Positions 25,163 through 35,950 of a DNA stretch of 47,514 nt are shown piece by piece. Under the pieces are notes generated by a model, which did no database searches, was not told the DNA's origin, and saw nothing but the letters and a program-made list of their open reading frames with translations. The translations under genes were made by a program, and so were the position numbers. The stretch covers positions 22,668 through 70,181 of the forward strand of contig NZ_LR734874.1 in assembly GCF_900010725.2 (NCBI RefSeq). The letters are read 5' to 3'. This DNA comes from Planktothrix serta PCC 8927. Lineage in GTDB: Bacteria; Cyanobacteriota; Cyanobacteriia; Cyanobacteriales; Microcoleaceae. Each line of letters opens with the position of its first letter. Positions within the stretch are counted from its first letter, which is position 1.

Positions 25163-25248
25163 GAATTACGAATTACGAATTACGAATTGTGAAAGAAGCT
25201 AGTCGGTTAACTATTAACAGTCAACAGTCAACCGTCAACCGTCAACTA
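25163..25248. repeat. Two heptamer arrays (GAATTAC x3 and ARTCAAC x4)
   Basis: GAATTAC x3 plus GAATTGT at 25163-25190, then AGTCAAC x2 and CGTCAAC x2 at 25219-25246. The second ends exactly on the stop codon of the histidine kinase (25246-25248). The first lies ten bases upstream of the glycosyltransferase start. Confidence 0.8.
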
Positions 25249-28200
25249 TGTTAACAATTGTGCGATCGCTTTTACTAAATCTTCGGGCTCAATAGGTTTA
25301 GAAAGATGCTGTTGAAATCCCGCAGCCAAAGCACGCTGTTGATTAAATTCTCCGGTGTATGCGGTTAATGCGATCGCCGGAATTTGTCCACCCGCTTCTA
25401 AGGGACGTTGGCGAATTTTGTGCATTAACATATAACCATCCATACTGGGCATTCCAATATCACAAATTAACATCAGAGGTTGAAAGTCCTCCCAAACTCG
25501 TAAGGCTTCTATTGCCGAAGATACGATTAATAGTTTTGCCCCTAATGGTTCTAAAATAACTTGGATCAAGTCTCGCATATCCTCATCATCATCAACCACC
25601 AAAATTCGTAACGCTTTTAAATCCACCCTGGTTTCTTCGGTACACTTTGAAGTCGCACAGTGTCCACAACAGCTTTCCATCACAGGTAAACGCACCGTAA
25701 ACGTTGTTCCTAACCCTTCCCCTGGACTTTCTACTTTAACCGTGCCCCCATGTAGTTCACACAAATGACGGACAATGGCTAACCCTAAGCCCAAACCCCC
25801 AGATTGTCGCCTTGTTGTGCTATCTTGCTGACGAAAATATTCAAAAACATGGGGTAAAAAGTTGGGATTAATCCCTTGTCCATTATCCTGAACTTGAATT
25901 TGAACATGATGACCCACTGATTCCAAATGTACTTGTATCCATCCGCCCTCCGGTGTGAACTTCACCGCATTGGAGAGCAGATTCCACACCACCTGCTGTA
26001 ACCGTTCGTCATCTCCCCAAACATAACCAATATGGGGAGAAAATACGGTTTCAATTGTAATATTTTTCGCTTCTGCTGCTAATTGGACAGTTTCTAAGGC
26101 GGCTTCTACTGTTGCTTTCAGGGGAACCGTTGCCACATTCAATGCCATTTTACCCCGCAAAATTCGAGAAACATCTAACAAATCTTCAATTAGTTGGGCT
26201 TGTAATTTAGCATTGCGTTCAATTGTTTCTAAAGCCCGGTCTCTGGTACTCGCATCAAAGATTCGAGATCGGAGTAATTTTGTCCAACCTAAAATCGGAT
26301 TCAATGGCGATCGCAATTCATGGGACAAAACCGTCAAAAATTCATCCTTAATTCGATTAGCATCCTGGGCTTGTTGGTACAGTTGAATATTATCCAAAGC
26401 CAAGGCTGCTCGATAAGCTAACTCCTCAGCAAAGCTTAAATCGGCTTCGGTATAGTGACGAGGAGATTGAGCCGTTAAACAGAAAGTCACCGCCCCCAAT
26501 GTGCGACCACGAGCAATTAAAGGCATCGATATCCAAGAAGTGGGTGCAACGGTATGCAGAAATTCCACCTGTTCAGGAAGGGTTGTGATGGTTTCAATCC
26601 AATCTGGAGTAATATTCGGTAACAATAAAGGCTGACCACTGGCTAAGACCTCCGCAATCGGATGATTGCTATTAAGACTCAGAACCCAGTTTTGGCACTG
26701 ACTCAGTTGTTGTTGTTTGCTCGGATCACCATGATAAACAGCTAACCTGCGTAAACTGCCATCAGTTCCCGCCACATCAAAGAAACAACAATCCGCAACT
26801 ACAGGAACCAGCAATTGTGCCAAATTCATTAACGTTGTCCGAGAATTTAAAGAACTAACCAACACCGAACTCGCCATTGCTAATATCTGTTCTGACTGTT
26901 CCGCCCGTTTACGGGCTGTCAAATCCATCACGGTCATCCCCACCCCCAATACGCTGCCATTGGGTAAACACACGGGATAATAATTCACTAAACTATATTG
27001 GCAGGTGTTAACCTTAGCCGTTTCCAAATTCAGAGGTTGATTGAGTAAGGGTTGTTGCGTCTCAATCACCTGGCGTAAAACCGGAGTAATTTGATCGGCC
27101 CATTCCGATAAAACCTCTGTTAGTTGTCGTCCAATTAACTCACTCAAGGGTAAACCCTGGAGTTTGGCTAAAGCTTCATTTGCGTGCAGATACCGTAAAT
27201 CATGATCTAAAAAGGCAATCCCAATCGGAGAACTCGACAACAACGCCTGTAATAGAGTTTCGCTGCGATGTAAAGCTAACTCCATTTGTTTACGTTCGGT
27301 AATATTCACCGCCGCACAGGTCACACCCACCACTTGCTCCTGTTCATTCAATAAGGGCTCCACCGTTAAATCAAAATAGAAGCCTTGACCCTGCTGACTG
27401 ACCCAAACTTCCTCACGGGTTCCAATTCCTGTCTTTAAAACTCCCCCTTTAATCCGAGTCAATTTTTTAGCATCTTCAACGTTAAACAAATCCGTTTCTA
27501 ACACACCAATAATGTCTTCATCGGGGGGATATTTTTGTTTCGGACAATTGTAGATCCAGGTATAACGCAAATCCTGATCTTGACTAAAGACGGTAATCGG
27601 AGAATTTTTTAACGCCACCCGTAACCGTTCTTCAGTCAGGCGCCATTTGGCTTCGCAGAGCCGTTGCTGTGTTAAATCGAGAACAAAAAAAATCCCATTC
27701 TCTAACTCTGGGGAAAAGGCAGCCCCACTGATTAAAATGGGAATCCGTCGTCCAGAGGCGTGTAGATATTCTTTCTCTAGGGGTTGACAAAAACCACTGG
27801 TGCGAATTTCGGCTAAGGCTTGTTGATCTAAACCTTGATATTCAGGGGGGGTTAAGGTTTGCCAGTTGAGATCACCTGCTTCTAATTGTCCCCGACTATA
27901 GCCCAACAGATTTAATAAGGCATCATTGGCTTCTGTAATCTGACCGGATTCTTCCCAAACTCCAATGCCAACGGCATTACATTCAAAAATCCGTCGCAAA
28001 CGGGCTTCACTGTGTCGTAGACCGTCTTCGGTGTGTTTGCGTGGGGTGATATCTTGGAAATAAATTATCAATCCTTCTGGACAGGGATAGGCTTTGATTT
28101 CTAGCCAAATCTGTTGGGTTTGATCGAAGGCTTCCCAGGTAATAGCCTGTTGTAAAGGGATAGGGATTTCAGGTATTGCCATCAGGGGTAAGGTTTCCCA

Positions 28201-28974
28201 CAAGATTTTCCCTTTTAAGGTTGAGGCGGATGTTTGTAGAATTCGAGCCGCCGCCGGATTAATATAAATCAGGTGTCCTTGTGGATCTAAGACGATAAAC
28301 CCATCGGTAATACTGTCGAGAATATTGATCACATCTGAGGCTATAGCCCCGAATTCCGTAGATTTTCCTTGACTTTTTTGACGTTGCCAAGTTCTGTGGG
28401 TAAAAGGTTCTTTTGCTGTTTCCGTTTGCGGTTGAGGGGATTTTGAGATGACGGACTCCGCACCATCCATCATCGTTGCTAAAACGCCAGCCACTCGCCC
28501 GGTTTCATCCCAAATCGGACTATAAAAGATGATGAAATCATCCTTCTCCCCATATCTGCGAGTATCTTTCAAAACCCGAAGCGATTGATGCCATTGCGGT
28601 TGACCCGTTTGAAACACCCGTTGAATTTCTGGACTTCTTTGTTCGGGGAGGATAGACCGACAAACCCGTATCGATTGTCCCAAGGCTTGCGGATGTTGGC
28701 TGGGTTTCAACAAGCAACGGTAAGCATCGTTATAAATCTGAATCCAGTCTTGTCCCCAAATTAATAACATGGGACAATCGGATTTTAAGAGGGTTCTGAC
28801 CGCCGTGCGGAGGCTTCCGGGCCAGGTTTCCATGGCTCCGACAGAGGTTTGTGACCAATGGTATGCAGAAATTAAAGCCCCCATTTCCCCACTATTTACC
28901 AATATCTCCTCTAGGTCAGAGGGTGCGGGTTCACCAATAGGGTTAGTTTCTGGTTGGCTCAAAGATGGTGTCAT
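25246..28974 (-). CDS. Hybrid sensor histidine kinase with multiple PAS and a GAF domain
   Basis: 1242 residues from the ATG at 28974. A TTG upstream at 29070 would start inside a heptamer array and is less likely. Approximate order: PAS-like N-terminal sensor (20-190), four PAS domains near 213, 323, 450 and 575, GAF (705-860), HisKA with the phospho-His in LSHELRSPLNP (about 886), HATPase (940-1100), and a receiver with Asp in CDIGMPSMDG (about 1171) and Lys in LSKPIEPED. No membrane spans, so it senses in the cytoplasm. The ligand is unknown. The GAF region lacks an evident bilin-binding Cys motif. Confidence 0.92.
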   Translation of the reverse strand: MTPSLSQPETNPIGEPAPSDLEEILVNSGEMGALISAYHWSQTSVGAMETWPGSLRTAVRTLLKSDCPMLLIWGQDWIQIYNDAYRCLLKPSQHPQALGQSIRVCRSILPEQRSPEIQRVFQTGQPQWHQSLRVLKDTRRYGEKDDFIIFYSPIWDETGRVAGVLATMMDGAESVISKSPQPQTETAKEPFTHRTWQRQKSQGKSTEFGAIASDVINILDSITDGFIVLDPQGHLIYINPAAARILQTSASTLKGKILWETLPLMAIPEIPIPLQQAITWEAFDQTQQIWLEIKAYPCPEGLIIYFQDITPRKHTEDGLRHSEARLRRIFECNAVGIGVWEESGQITEANDALLNLLGYSRGQLEAGDLNWQTLTPPEYQGLDQQALAEIRTSGFCQPLEKEYLHASGRRIPILISGAAFSPELENGIFFVLDLTQQRLCEAKWRLTEERLRVALKNSPITVFSQDQDLRYTWIYNCPKQKYPPDEDIIGVLETDLFNVEDAKKLTRIKGGVLKTGIGTREEVWVSQQGQGFYFDLTVEPLLNEQEQVVGVTCAAVNITERKQMELALHRSETLLQALLSSSPIGIAFLDHDLRYLHANEALAKLQGLPLSELIGRQLTEVLSEWADQITPVLRQVIETQQPLLNQPLNLETAKVNTCQYSLVNYYPVCLPNGSVLGVGMTVMDLTARKRAEQSEQILAMASSVLVSSLNSRTTLMNLAQLLVPVVADCCFFDVAGTDGSLRRLAVYHGDPSKQQQLSQCQNWVLSLNSNHPIAEVLASGQPLLLPNITPDWIETITTLPEQVEFLHTVAPTSWISMPLIARGRTLGAVTFCLTAQSPRHYTEADLSFAEELAYRAALALDNIQLYQQAQDANRIKDEFLTVLSHELRSPLNPILGWTKLLRSRIFDASTRDRALETIERNAKLQAQLIEDLLDVSRILRGKMALNVATVPLKATVEAALETVQLAAEAKNITIETVFSPHIGYVWGDDERLQQVVWNLLSNAVKFTPEGGWIQVHLESVGHHVQIQVQDNGQGINPNFLPHVFEYFRQQDSTTRRQSGGLGLGLAIVRHLCELHGGTVKVESPGEGLGTTFTVRLPVMESCCGHCATSKCTEETRVDLKALRILVVDDDEDMRDLIQVILEPLGAKLLIVSSAIEALRVWEDFQPLMLICDIGMPSMDGYMLMHKIRQRPLEAGGQIPAIALTAYTGEFNQQRALAAGFQQHLSKPIEPEDLVKAIAQLLT

Positions 28975-29369
28975 TCTAATGTTATTTGCAGAACGGTATT
29001 TCCAAATGGGATAGAAACAGGTCGAGAAGGGGAGGGGGGAGAGGCAGGGGAAATCATTGATTTCTGTCAACCGTCAACCGTCAACTGTCAACAGTCCCAA
29101 TAAACATCCCCCTATAGAAATAAAAATAAAATTAATACCCGTTATTATTCGTCTCTCTTAGGATAGAAATTTCTCAAAATTGAAGCCCGATTTTTAACTA
29201 GCCTAACCGGAAAACCTGATTATTATGTTCTGTCAAAAGATAGATGCAATCAATGTCAAAATCGAGAAGATAAAATTAGGGGTTAGCCTGGAAACTTGGA
29301 TCTGGGGATCAACTCCCCAATGACAATTGAGTGTGAAGGGATGATGGATCAAGCCAGAAAGGAGGTTAT
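28975..29369. other. Divergent intergenic region with heptamer array
   Basis: CTGTCAA/CCGTCAA-type heptamers at about 29064-29095; otherwise AT-rich and non-coding. It must hold promoters for the kinase and the YihY gene. GGAGG at 29361-29365 serves the latter. Confidence 0.6.
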
Positions 29370-30257
29370 GTGGTTAGTAGCAGAACGGTGTGGCGATTAC
29401 TCAAAGAAACCTATCAAGAATGGAGTCAAGATAATGCTTCTCAATTGGCTGCTGCTTTAGCCTATTATACGGTGTTTTCTTTAGCCCCTTTATTAGTGAT
29501 TGTTGTAGCAATTGCAGGATTTTTCTTAGGGGAAGAAGCAGCACGGGGGGAATTAGTCGGACAAATTCAAGGGTTAGTAGGGAAAGAAGGAGCAACAGTG
29601 ATTCAAACGGCTTTAGAAAATGCCCATCGTCCAGGTCAAGGAAATGGAATTTTAGCGTCACTACTGAGTATAGGCTTTTTGATTTTTGGGGCATCGGGGG
29701 TATTTATTCAATTACAAGATTCGTTAAATACCATTTGGAATATTTCGGCTAAACCGACGAATGCAGTGGGCAGTTTTGTCAGAAAACGGGCGTTATCTTT
29801 TGCTGCTGTGATTAGTATTGGATTTTTATTATTAGTTTCGTTAACGGTTAGTGCGGTATTAACAGGATTAAGTCGATATGCGAGTGAACTTTTACCGGGA
29901 GTAGATGGTTTTTGGCACTTGCTAAATTTTGTTGTTTCTTTGGGGGTAACAACGTTATTATTTGCTTTAATTTTTAAATATTTACCGGATGTTATTATTA
30001 CTTGGAATGATGTTTTAATCGGAGCAATCATTACGGCTTTACTCTTTACTGTGGGTAAATCCTTAATCGGAATGTATTTAGGAAGTAGTAGTTTTAGTTC
30101 AACTTATGGTGCGGCGGGTTCATTAGTTATTTTTCTAACTTGGATTTATTATTCAGTCCAAATTCTATTTTTTGGAGCCGAATTTACTCAAGTTTATACC
30201 CGTCATTATGGTTCTAATATTATACCCGATCGCCATGCCGAATTGAAAACTAAATAG
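29370..30257 (+). CDS. YihY/BrkB-family inner-membrane protein
   Basis: 295 residues with six or so membrane spans. The family signature is near the N-terminus: DNASQLAAALAYYTVFSLAP. YGAAGSLVIFLTWIYYSVQI near the C-terminus is also typical. The protein is often mislabelled ribonuclease BN; its true role is unknown. The start is a GTG with GGAGG four bases upstream. The nearby ATG codons are out of frame. Confidence 0.88.
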   Translation: MVSSRTVWRLLKETYQEWSQDNASQLAAALAYYTVFSLAPLLVIVVAIAGFFLGEEAARGELVGQIQGLVGKEGATVIQTALENAHRPGQGNGILASLLSIGFLIFGASGVFIQLQDSLNTIWNISAKPTNAVGSFVRKRALSFAAVISIGFLLLVSLTVSAVLTGLSRYASELLPGVDGFWHLLNFVVSLGVTTLLFALIFKYLPDVIITWNDVLIGAIITALLFTVGKSLIGMYLGSSSFSSTYGAAGSLVIFLTWIYYSVQILFFGAEFTQVYTRHYGSNIIPDRHAELKTK

Positions 30258-30311
30258 ACAAATTAACAGGCAATTGGGAACGGGTAAATAGAGATATTTT
30301 CAGTATTCTTC

Positions 30312-30920
30312 CTAAGATTTGGACTGATGGGAACTAACTCGACTTAACAACCATAAACTTACCGCCATTCCCACTAATTCTGCTCCCATTGCATTCACCA
30401 TCGCTTGAATTGTAACCATATTAAACGGGGTGACAATAGAGCCGGGATCAAAAACAGTTGTTCCTGCAATCGGACTAAACATTTTAGACGCACCTGGGGG
30501 TAAGGTAAGCAGTCTATAGAGTAAGGTGCCGACAATCGAGAAACCTATTAAAATAATACAACTCATTCCAACTAAATTAATTACAATTCCCAGCCATAAG
30601 GCGTGAATAACTTCTGCTTTAGCGGGTCGTTGATTGGGATCTTCTAATTTACTGCCAATTCGAGTATATTGGAAACACCAATACATTGTAAAAATTAAAG
30701 CAAATAAACAGGCATATCCTAAAACAATATCTAAGGCAGAATTTTGAGCGTTAGAAGGAACAGAAGGTCTTAAAAATAGGACAAAAATCAACAGAAATAT
30801 CGGAATAATTCCTAATAGAGATTGTATCCAAAATCCAACCCAACCCAACCGCCGGAAATCTTGAGCAATTTCCCGAATATTAGGAGATCCCGATTCATAA
30901 TTATCTTGAGAATCAATCAT
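30312..30920 (-). CDS. DUF3611-family membrane protein
   Basis: 202 residues from the ATG at 30920, chosen because AAGGAA lies just upstream; a start at 30962 is possible. Four membrane spans alternate with short loops. IREIAQDFRRLGWVGFWIQ is the conserved N-terminal segment of this cyanobacterial and plastid family. Function unknown. The AI-2E gene starts its 3' end 60 bases upstream on the same strand. Confidence 0.78.
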   Translation of the reverse strand: MIDSQDNYESGSPNIREIAQDFRRLGWVGFWIQSLLGIIPIFLLIFVLFLRPSVPSNAQNSALDIVLGYACLFALIFTMYWCFQYTRIGSKLEDPNQRPAKAEVIHALWLGIVINLVGMSCIILIGFSIVGTLLYRLLTLPPGASKMFSPIAGTTVFDPGSIVTPFNMVTIQAMVNAMGAELVGMAVSLWLLSRVSSHQSKS

Positions 30921-30983
30921 CTTTTTTTCCTTAATTTCAAATAAAATATTAGTTTCGAGCATTAGGTTTCCGAGTTCAAAGTA

Positions 30984-32084
30984 TCAATTATTTCCTCCTC
31001 CCTCCCCTACTCCTCCTGCTCCTTCTGTTCCCTGTTCCCTGTTCCCTGTTCCCTCTGATCCCCATTGATCTAATAAATCAGTGAGTAAAAGTTCTTCAAT
31101 CCAAGTTTTGCTCACCACTGTTAAGGGTAAGGCTAAAACTAAACCTAACACCCCAAAAAAGGAGGCAAAAAAGATTTGAGCCGTTAAGGTAATCGCGGGT
31201 AACAAATCAACTTGTTTTTGCATGACCAGAGGACTAAACCAATAGCTCTCTAAGTTTTGAATAATAACGTATAGGATAATGACTGCCAAGGCTTTCCAAG
31301 GGGTATCTAATAACGCAACAGAAACGGGAAAAATCACACTGGCTGTCGGCCCAATATTCGGAACAAAGTTAAACATTCCCGCTAATAGCGCATGGGCAAA
31401 TACAAACGGAATCCCCAAAATTAGCAGACCGATAGCACTCAATATTGCCACAAAAGTAGAGGTAATAACAATCCCTCCCATCCATTGCAATAAAGTTGTT
31501 TCACATTTGGATAAAATGTAATCGGCTCGATGACGATAAAACGAGGGAAATAAACGTACCAATCCCCGACGATAGGAGGAGGGATCAGCTAATAACATCA
31601 AGGCAAATATTAATAGTAATAGAAACTGTAAAAAGTTGCCAATCGAGTTAGAAAAGAAGGCAAAGAAATTTCCCAATAGCTTTTGAGCGAAAGGCCCAGC
31701 TTGTGCTGCTAGTTGGGTGACATTCGGAAGCTCAACATTCAGGTCAGGAAGCCAACTGGGGGGATTTTTAGCCAGACCGTTCAGCCAAATCAGTAATTTA
31801 TCGTACCCCACAGGAACCAATTTGATCAGTTCTTGAAACTGGTCTAAAAACGGAGGCAAAACCACACTAATTAACACTGCACCCATCACCACAATTAAGG
31901 CGAGTGATAACAAAACGGCACGTCCGCGCTTCAGTCCAAATCGTTGTATCCGTCGTACTAAACTGTTAACCGCAATGGACAACACAACGGAGGTAAACAG
32001 AAGCAGTAGGATTTGCCGAAACTGCCACAGAATAATGAGGGCAATGACTAAACAAAGGAACCCGATCCAATCTGCCAGTTTCAA
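30984..32084 (-). CDS. AI-2E family transporter (PerM-like)
   Basis: 366 residues, about seven to eight membrane spans. The typical late motif FNFVPNIGPTASVIFPVSVAL and the large periplasmic loop after the third span are seen. Members include exporters and sodium/proton antiporters, so the substrate is not known. The last 25 or so residues, GTGNREQGTEGAGG onward, are read from TGTTCCC heptamers and the C-rich sequence next to them and are not part of the family fold. Confidence 0.86.
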   Translation of the reverse strand: MKLADWIGFLCLVIALIILWQFRQILLLLFTSVVLSIAVNSLVRRIQRFGLKRGRAVLLSLALIVVMGAVLISVVLPPFLDQFQELIKLVPVGYDKLLIWLNGLAKNPPSWLPDLNVELPNVTQLAAQAGPFAQKLLGNFFAFFSNSIGNFLQFLLLLIFALMLLADPSSYRRGLVRLFPSFYRHRADYILSKCETTLLQWMGGIVITSTFVAILSAIGLLILGIPFVFAHALLAGMFNFVPNIGPTASVIFPVSVALLDTPWKALAVIILYVIIQNLESYWFSPLVMQKQVDLLPAITLTAQIFFASFFGVLGLVLALPLTVVSKTWIEELLLTDLLDQWGSEGTGNREQGTEGAGGVGEGGGNN

Positions 32085-32217
32085 GATGTCAACTCCTGTT
32101 TTACGCTTGTTAATACCTTTTTTTTAACCCAATATCCCGCAATTGAAAGTAATGACGGCTTCCACACAGCAACAGAGGTTTAAGATGAAAAGTTAGAAAT
32201 ACAGATTTATACTCAAT

Positions 32218-33150
32218 ATGCTACAGCCTCAACTTTTGAATTGGGAATGTCGTGATACCCTCCATATTCATTCTGATGCCGTCAGAGTGATTGCCATGAG
32301 TTACGATGGTAAACTTCTGGCCAGTCGCAGTGATGATGCCACGTTGCAACTTTACAACTTGGAAACACCCTCTGCGCCGATGATTCTGGCTGATAACCTC
32401 TGCCGACAATATCCCGGTTATGGGTTAGTATTCAGTCCAAATTCTCCCATACTGGCGGTTGAATGCGATAAAAATATTCACCTTTGGAATGTGAGCACGC
32501 TTCAATATCAAGTATTGGACTTGGGGTTATCGGTTCCTATTTGTTCTTTAGCGTTTAGTCCCAATGGTAAACTTCTGGCTGCGGGGAGTTTTGATGGCTT
32601 CATTGGGTTTTGGGATTTAACGAAGGGTCAACCTCTCCCCCCGTTAAAAGCGCATTCTTTTCCAATTTGGTCATTGGCCTTTAGTCCTGATAGTTTATTT
32701 TTGGCCAGTGGTAGTGGGGATGGAACCGTGGGATTATGGAGTGTAAATGGCCAGCAGTCATTAGCGCTTTTGGTGGGTCATTCCTTTCCGGTTTGGTCGG
32801 TAGCTTTTAGTCCCGATGGTTTGACTCTCGCTACTGGAAGTGAAGACAAGACGATTAAACTCTGGTGGCTGGAAATTGGCCAGGAGTTAGCGACCCTGAT
32901 GGGTCATTCGGCTTCTGTGCAGTCTCTAGCTTTCTCGACCGAAGGCAAAATTTTAGTGAGTGCGAGTAATGATGGCACGTTGAGGCTGTGGAAAATTAGC
33001 CCAGATTTGCAAGTGGGAGCGCTGTTAGAGCCGATTCAGATCCTCGCAGGTCATCAAGGTTCCGTTGGAACGGTTATCTATAGTCCTTCTGAACGTTTGA
33101 TCGTCAGTGGGAGTACGGATGCAACTATTAAACTTTGGCGCAAAGGTTAA
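32218..33150 (+). CDS. Seven-blade WD40 repeat protein
   Basis: 310 residues made almost wholly of WD40 repeats. Seven repeat ends can be counted: LQLYNL, IHLWNV, IGFWDL, VGLWSV, IKLWWL, LRLWKI and IKLWRK, each with a SPDG-like turn before it. This forms one complete propeller for protein binding, without an attached kinase or NB-ARC domain. Blade 2 is less regular. No signal peptide. A heptamer array begins two bases after the stop. Confidence 0.9.
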   Translation: MLQPQLLNWECRDTLHIHSDAVRVIAMSYDGKLLASRSDDATLQLYNLETPSAPMILADNLCRQYPGYGLVFSPNSPILAVECDKNIHLWNVSTLQYQVLDLGLSVPICSLAFSPNGKLLAAGSFDGFIGFWDLTKGQPLPPLKAHSFPIWSLAFSPDSLFLASGSGDGTVGLWSVNGQQSLALLVGHSFPVWSVAFSPDGLTLATGSEDKTIKLWWLEIGQELATLMGHSASVQSLAFSTEGKILVSASNDGTLRLWKISPDLQVGALLEPIQILAGHQGSVGTVIYSPSERLIVSGSTDATIKLWRKG

Positions 33151-33152
33151 CA

Positions 33153-33282
33153 GTTGACTGTTGACTGTTGACTGTTGACTGTTGACTGTTAGCAAACCTC
33201 CCTCTCCCCCTTCTTCCCCTGTTCCCTGTTCCCTGTTCCCTGTTCCCTGTTCCCTGTTCCCTGTTCCCTGTTCCCTGTTCCC
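33153..33282. repeat. GTTGACT x5 and TGTTCCC x9 heptamer arrays
   Basis: GTTGACT repeats perfectly from 33153 to 33187, and TGTTCCC repeats perfectly nine times from 33220 to 33282, the longest perfect array in the window. They fill the whole gap between the WD40 stop and the next gene's stop (convergent genes). Confidence 0.92.
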
Positions 33283-33287
33283 TAATT

Positions 33288-33707
33288 CTAAGGCAAAGAA
33301 TACCCTGTTTTTTGCTGAATAAAATCTAATATTTTAGAATAGGCTTCGGAATTGGTTTGAGGATTAATAATAATGGCTTCTTTACCATCAGGAAGCCAAA
33401 ACATGATGCGTTTACTAGAATCAACAACAAAAGTATTAAGGCGATTCAAATCAACAATATATTCATGTCGATCATAAATAATCTTAATCCAATAGTGAGT
33501 TAAGGAATGGACAGTAATTTTTTGAATATAATCTAAAATATCTTCATAAGTTTGGGGGTTATTTTGATAATTAATAATAATAGGTTTACCATTAGCAGGC
33601 AACCACAAAGTAATCCGTTTGTTCAATCCCGATGCAAACGCACTAATACTATCGAGATCAATCAGATAAGTTTCTCGGTCATAATTCATTTTGATCCAGT
33701 ACGCCAC
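33288..33707 (-). CDS. Hypothetical protein made of two tandem copies of one domain
   Basis: 139 residues. Residues 1-69 and 70-139 are plainly homologous: WIKMNYDRETYLIDLDSI with WIKIIYDRHEYIVDLNRL, RITLWLPANGKPIIIN with RIMFWLPDGKEAIIIN, and YEDILDYIQK with YSKILDFIQQ. The pattern suggests a small alpha/beta unit duplicated in tandem. Cytosolic, with no known motif. Its stop is five bases from the TGTTCCC array. Confidence 0.75.
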   Translation of the reverse strand: MAYWIKMNYDRETYLIDLDSISAFASGLNKRITLWLPANGKPIIINYQNNPQTYEDILDYIQKITVHSLTHYWIKIIYDRHEYIVDLNRLNTFVVDSSKRIMFWLPDGKEAIIINPQTNSEAYSKILDFIQQKTGYSLP

Positions 33708-33926
33708 AAAACCTCCTCAGACCTGTGAATCCTTACTAAGACTCAACTCGCTTCCTGAATAAATTCTATAAACAGACCAGAGGACAATCATCACTCACCC
33801 ATTCCCTCTGATCATAGAATGATGATTGATCGGGTGGGATGAAAATTTCCCCTGAAATTAGAAATTGATGCCCCTGGTCTTCTTTTCTAACTGAATTGAC
33901 AATTTTAGGAAACTTTAGCCGGAGAA

Positions 33927-35950
<2,024 letters not shown>

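Noticed and set aside
29064-29070. TTG start at 29070 for the histidine kinase
   Set aside because: It lies inside a heptamer array and adds 32 residues unlike any sensor domain; the ATG at 28974 is better.
33153-33282. Possible CRISPR array from regular repeats
   Set aside because: Units are 7 bp with no spacers, no cas genes are near, and the same units occur at many gene ends. They are tandem heptamer repeats.
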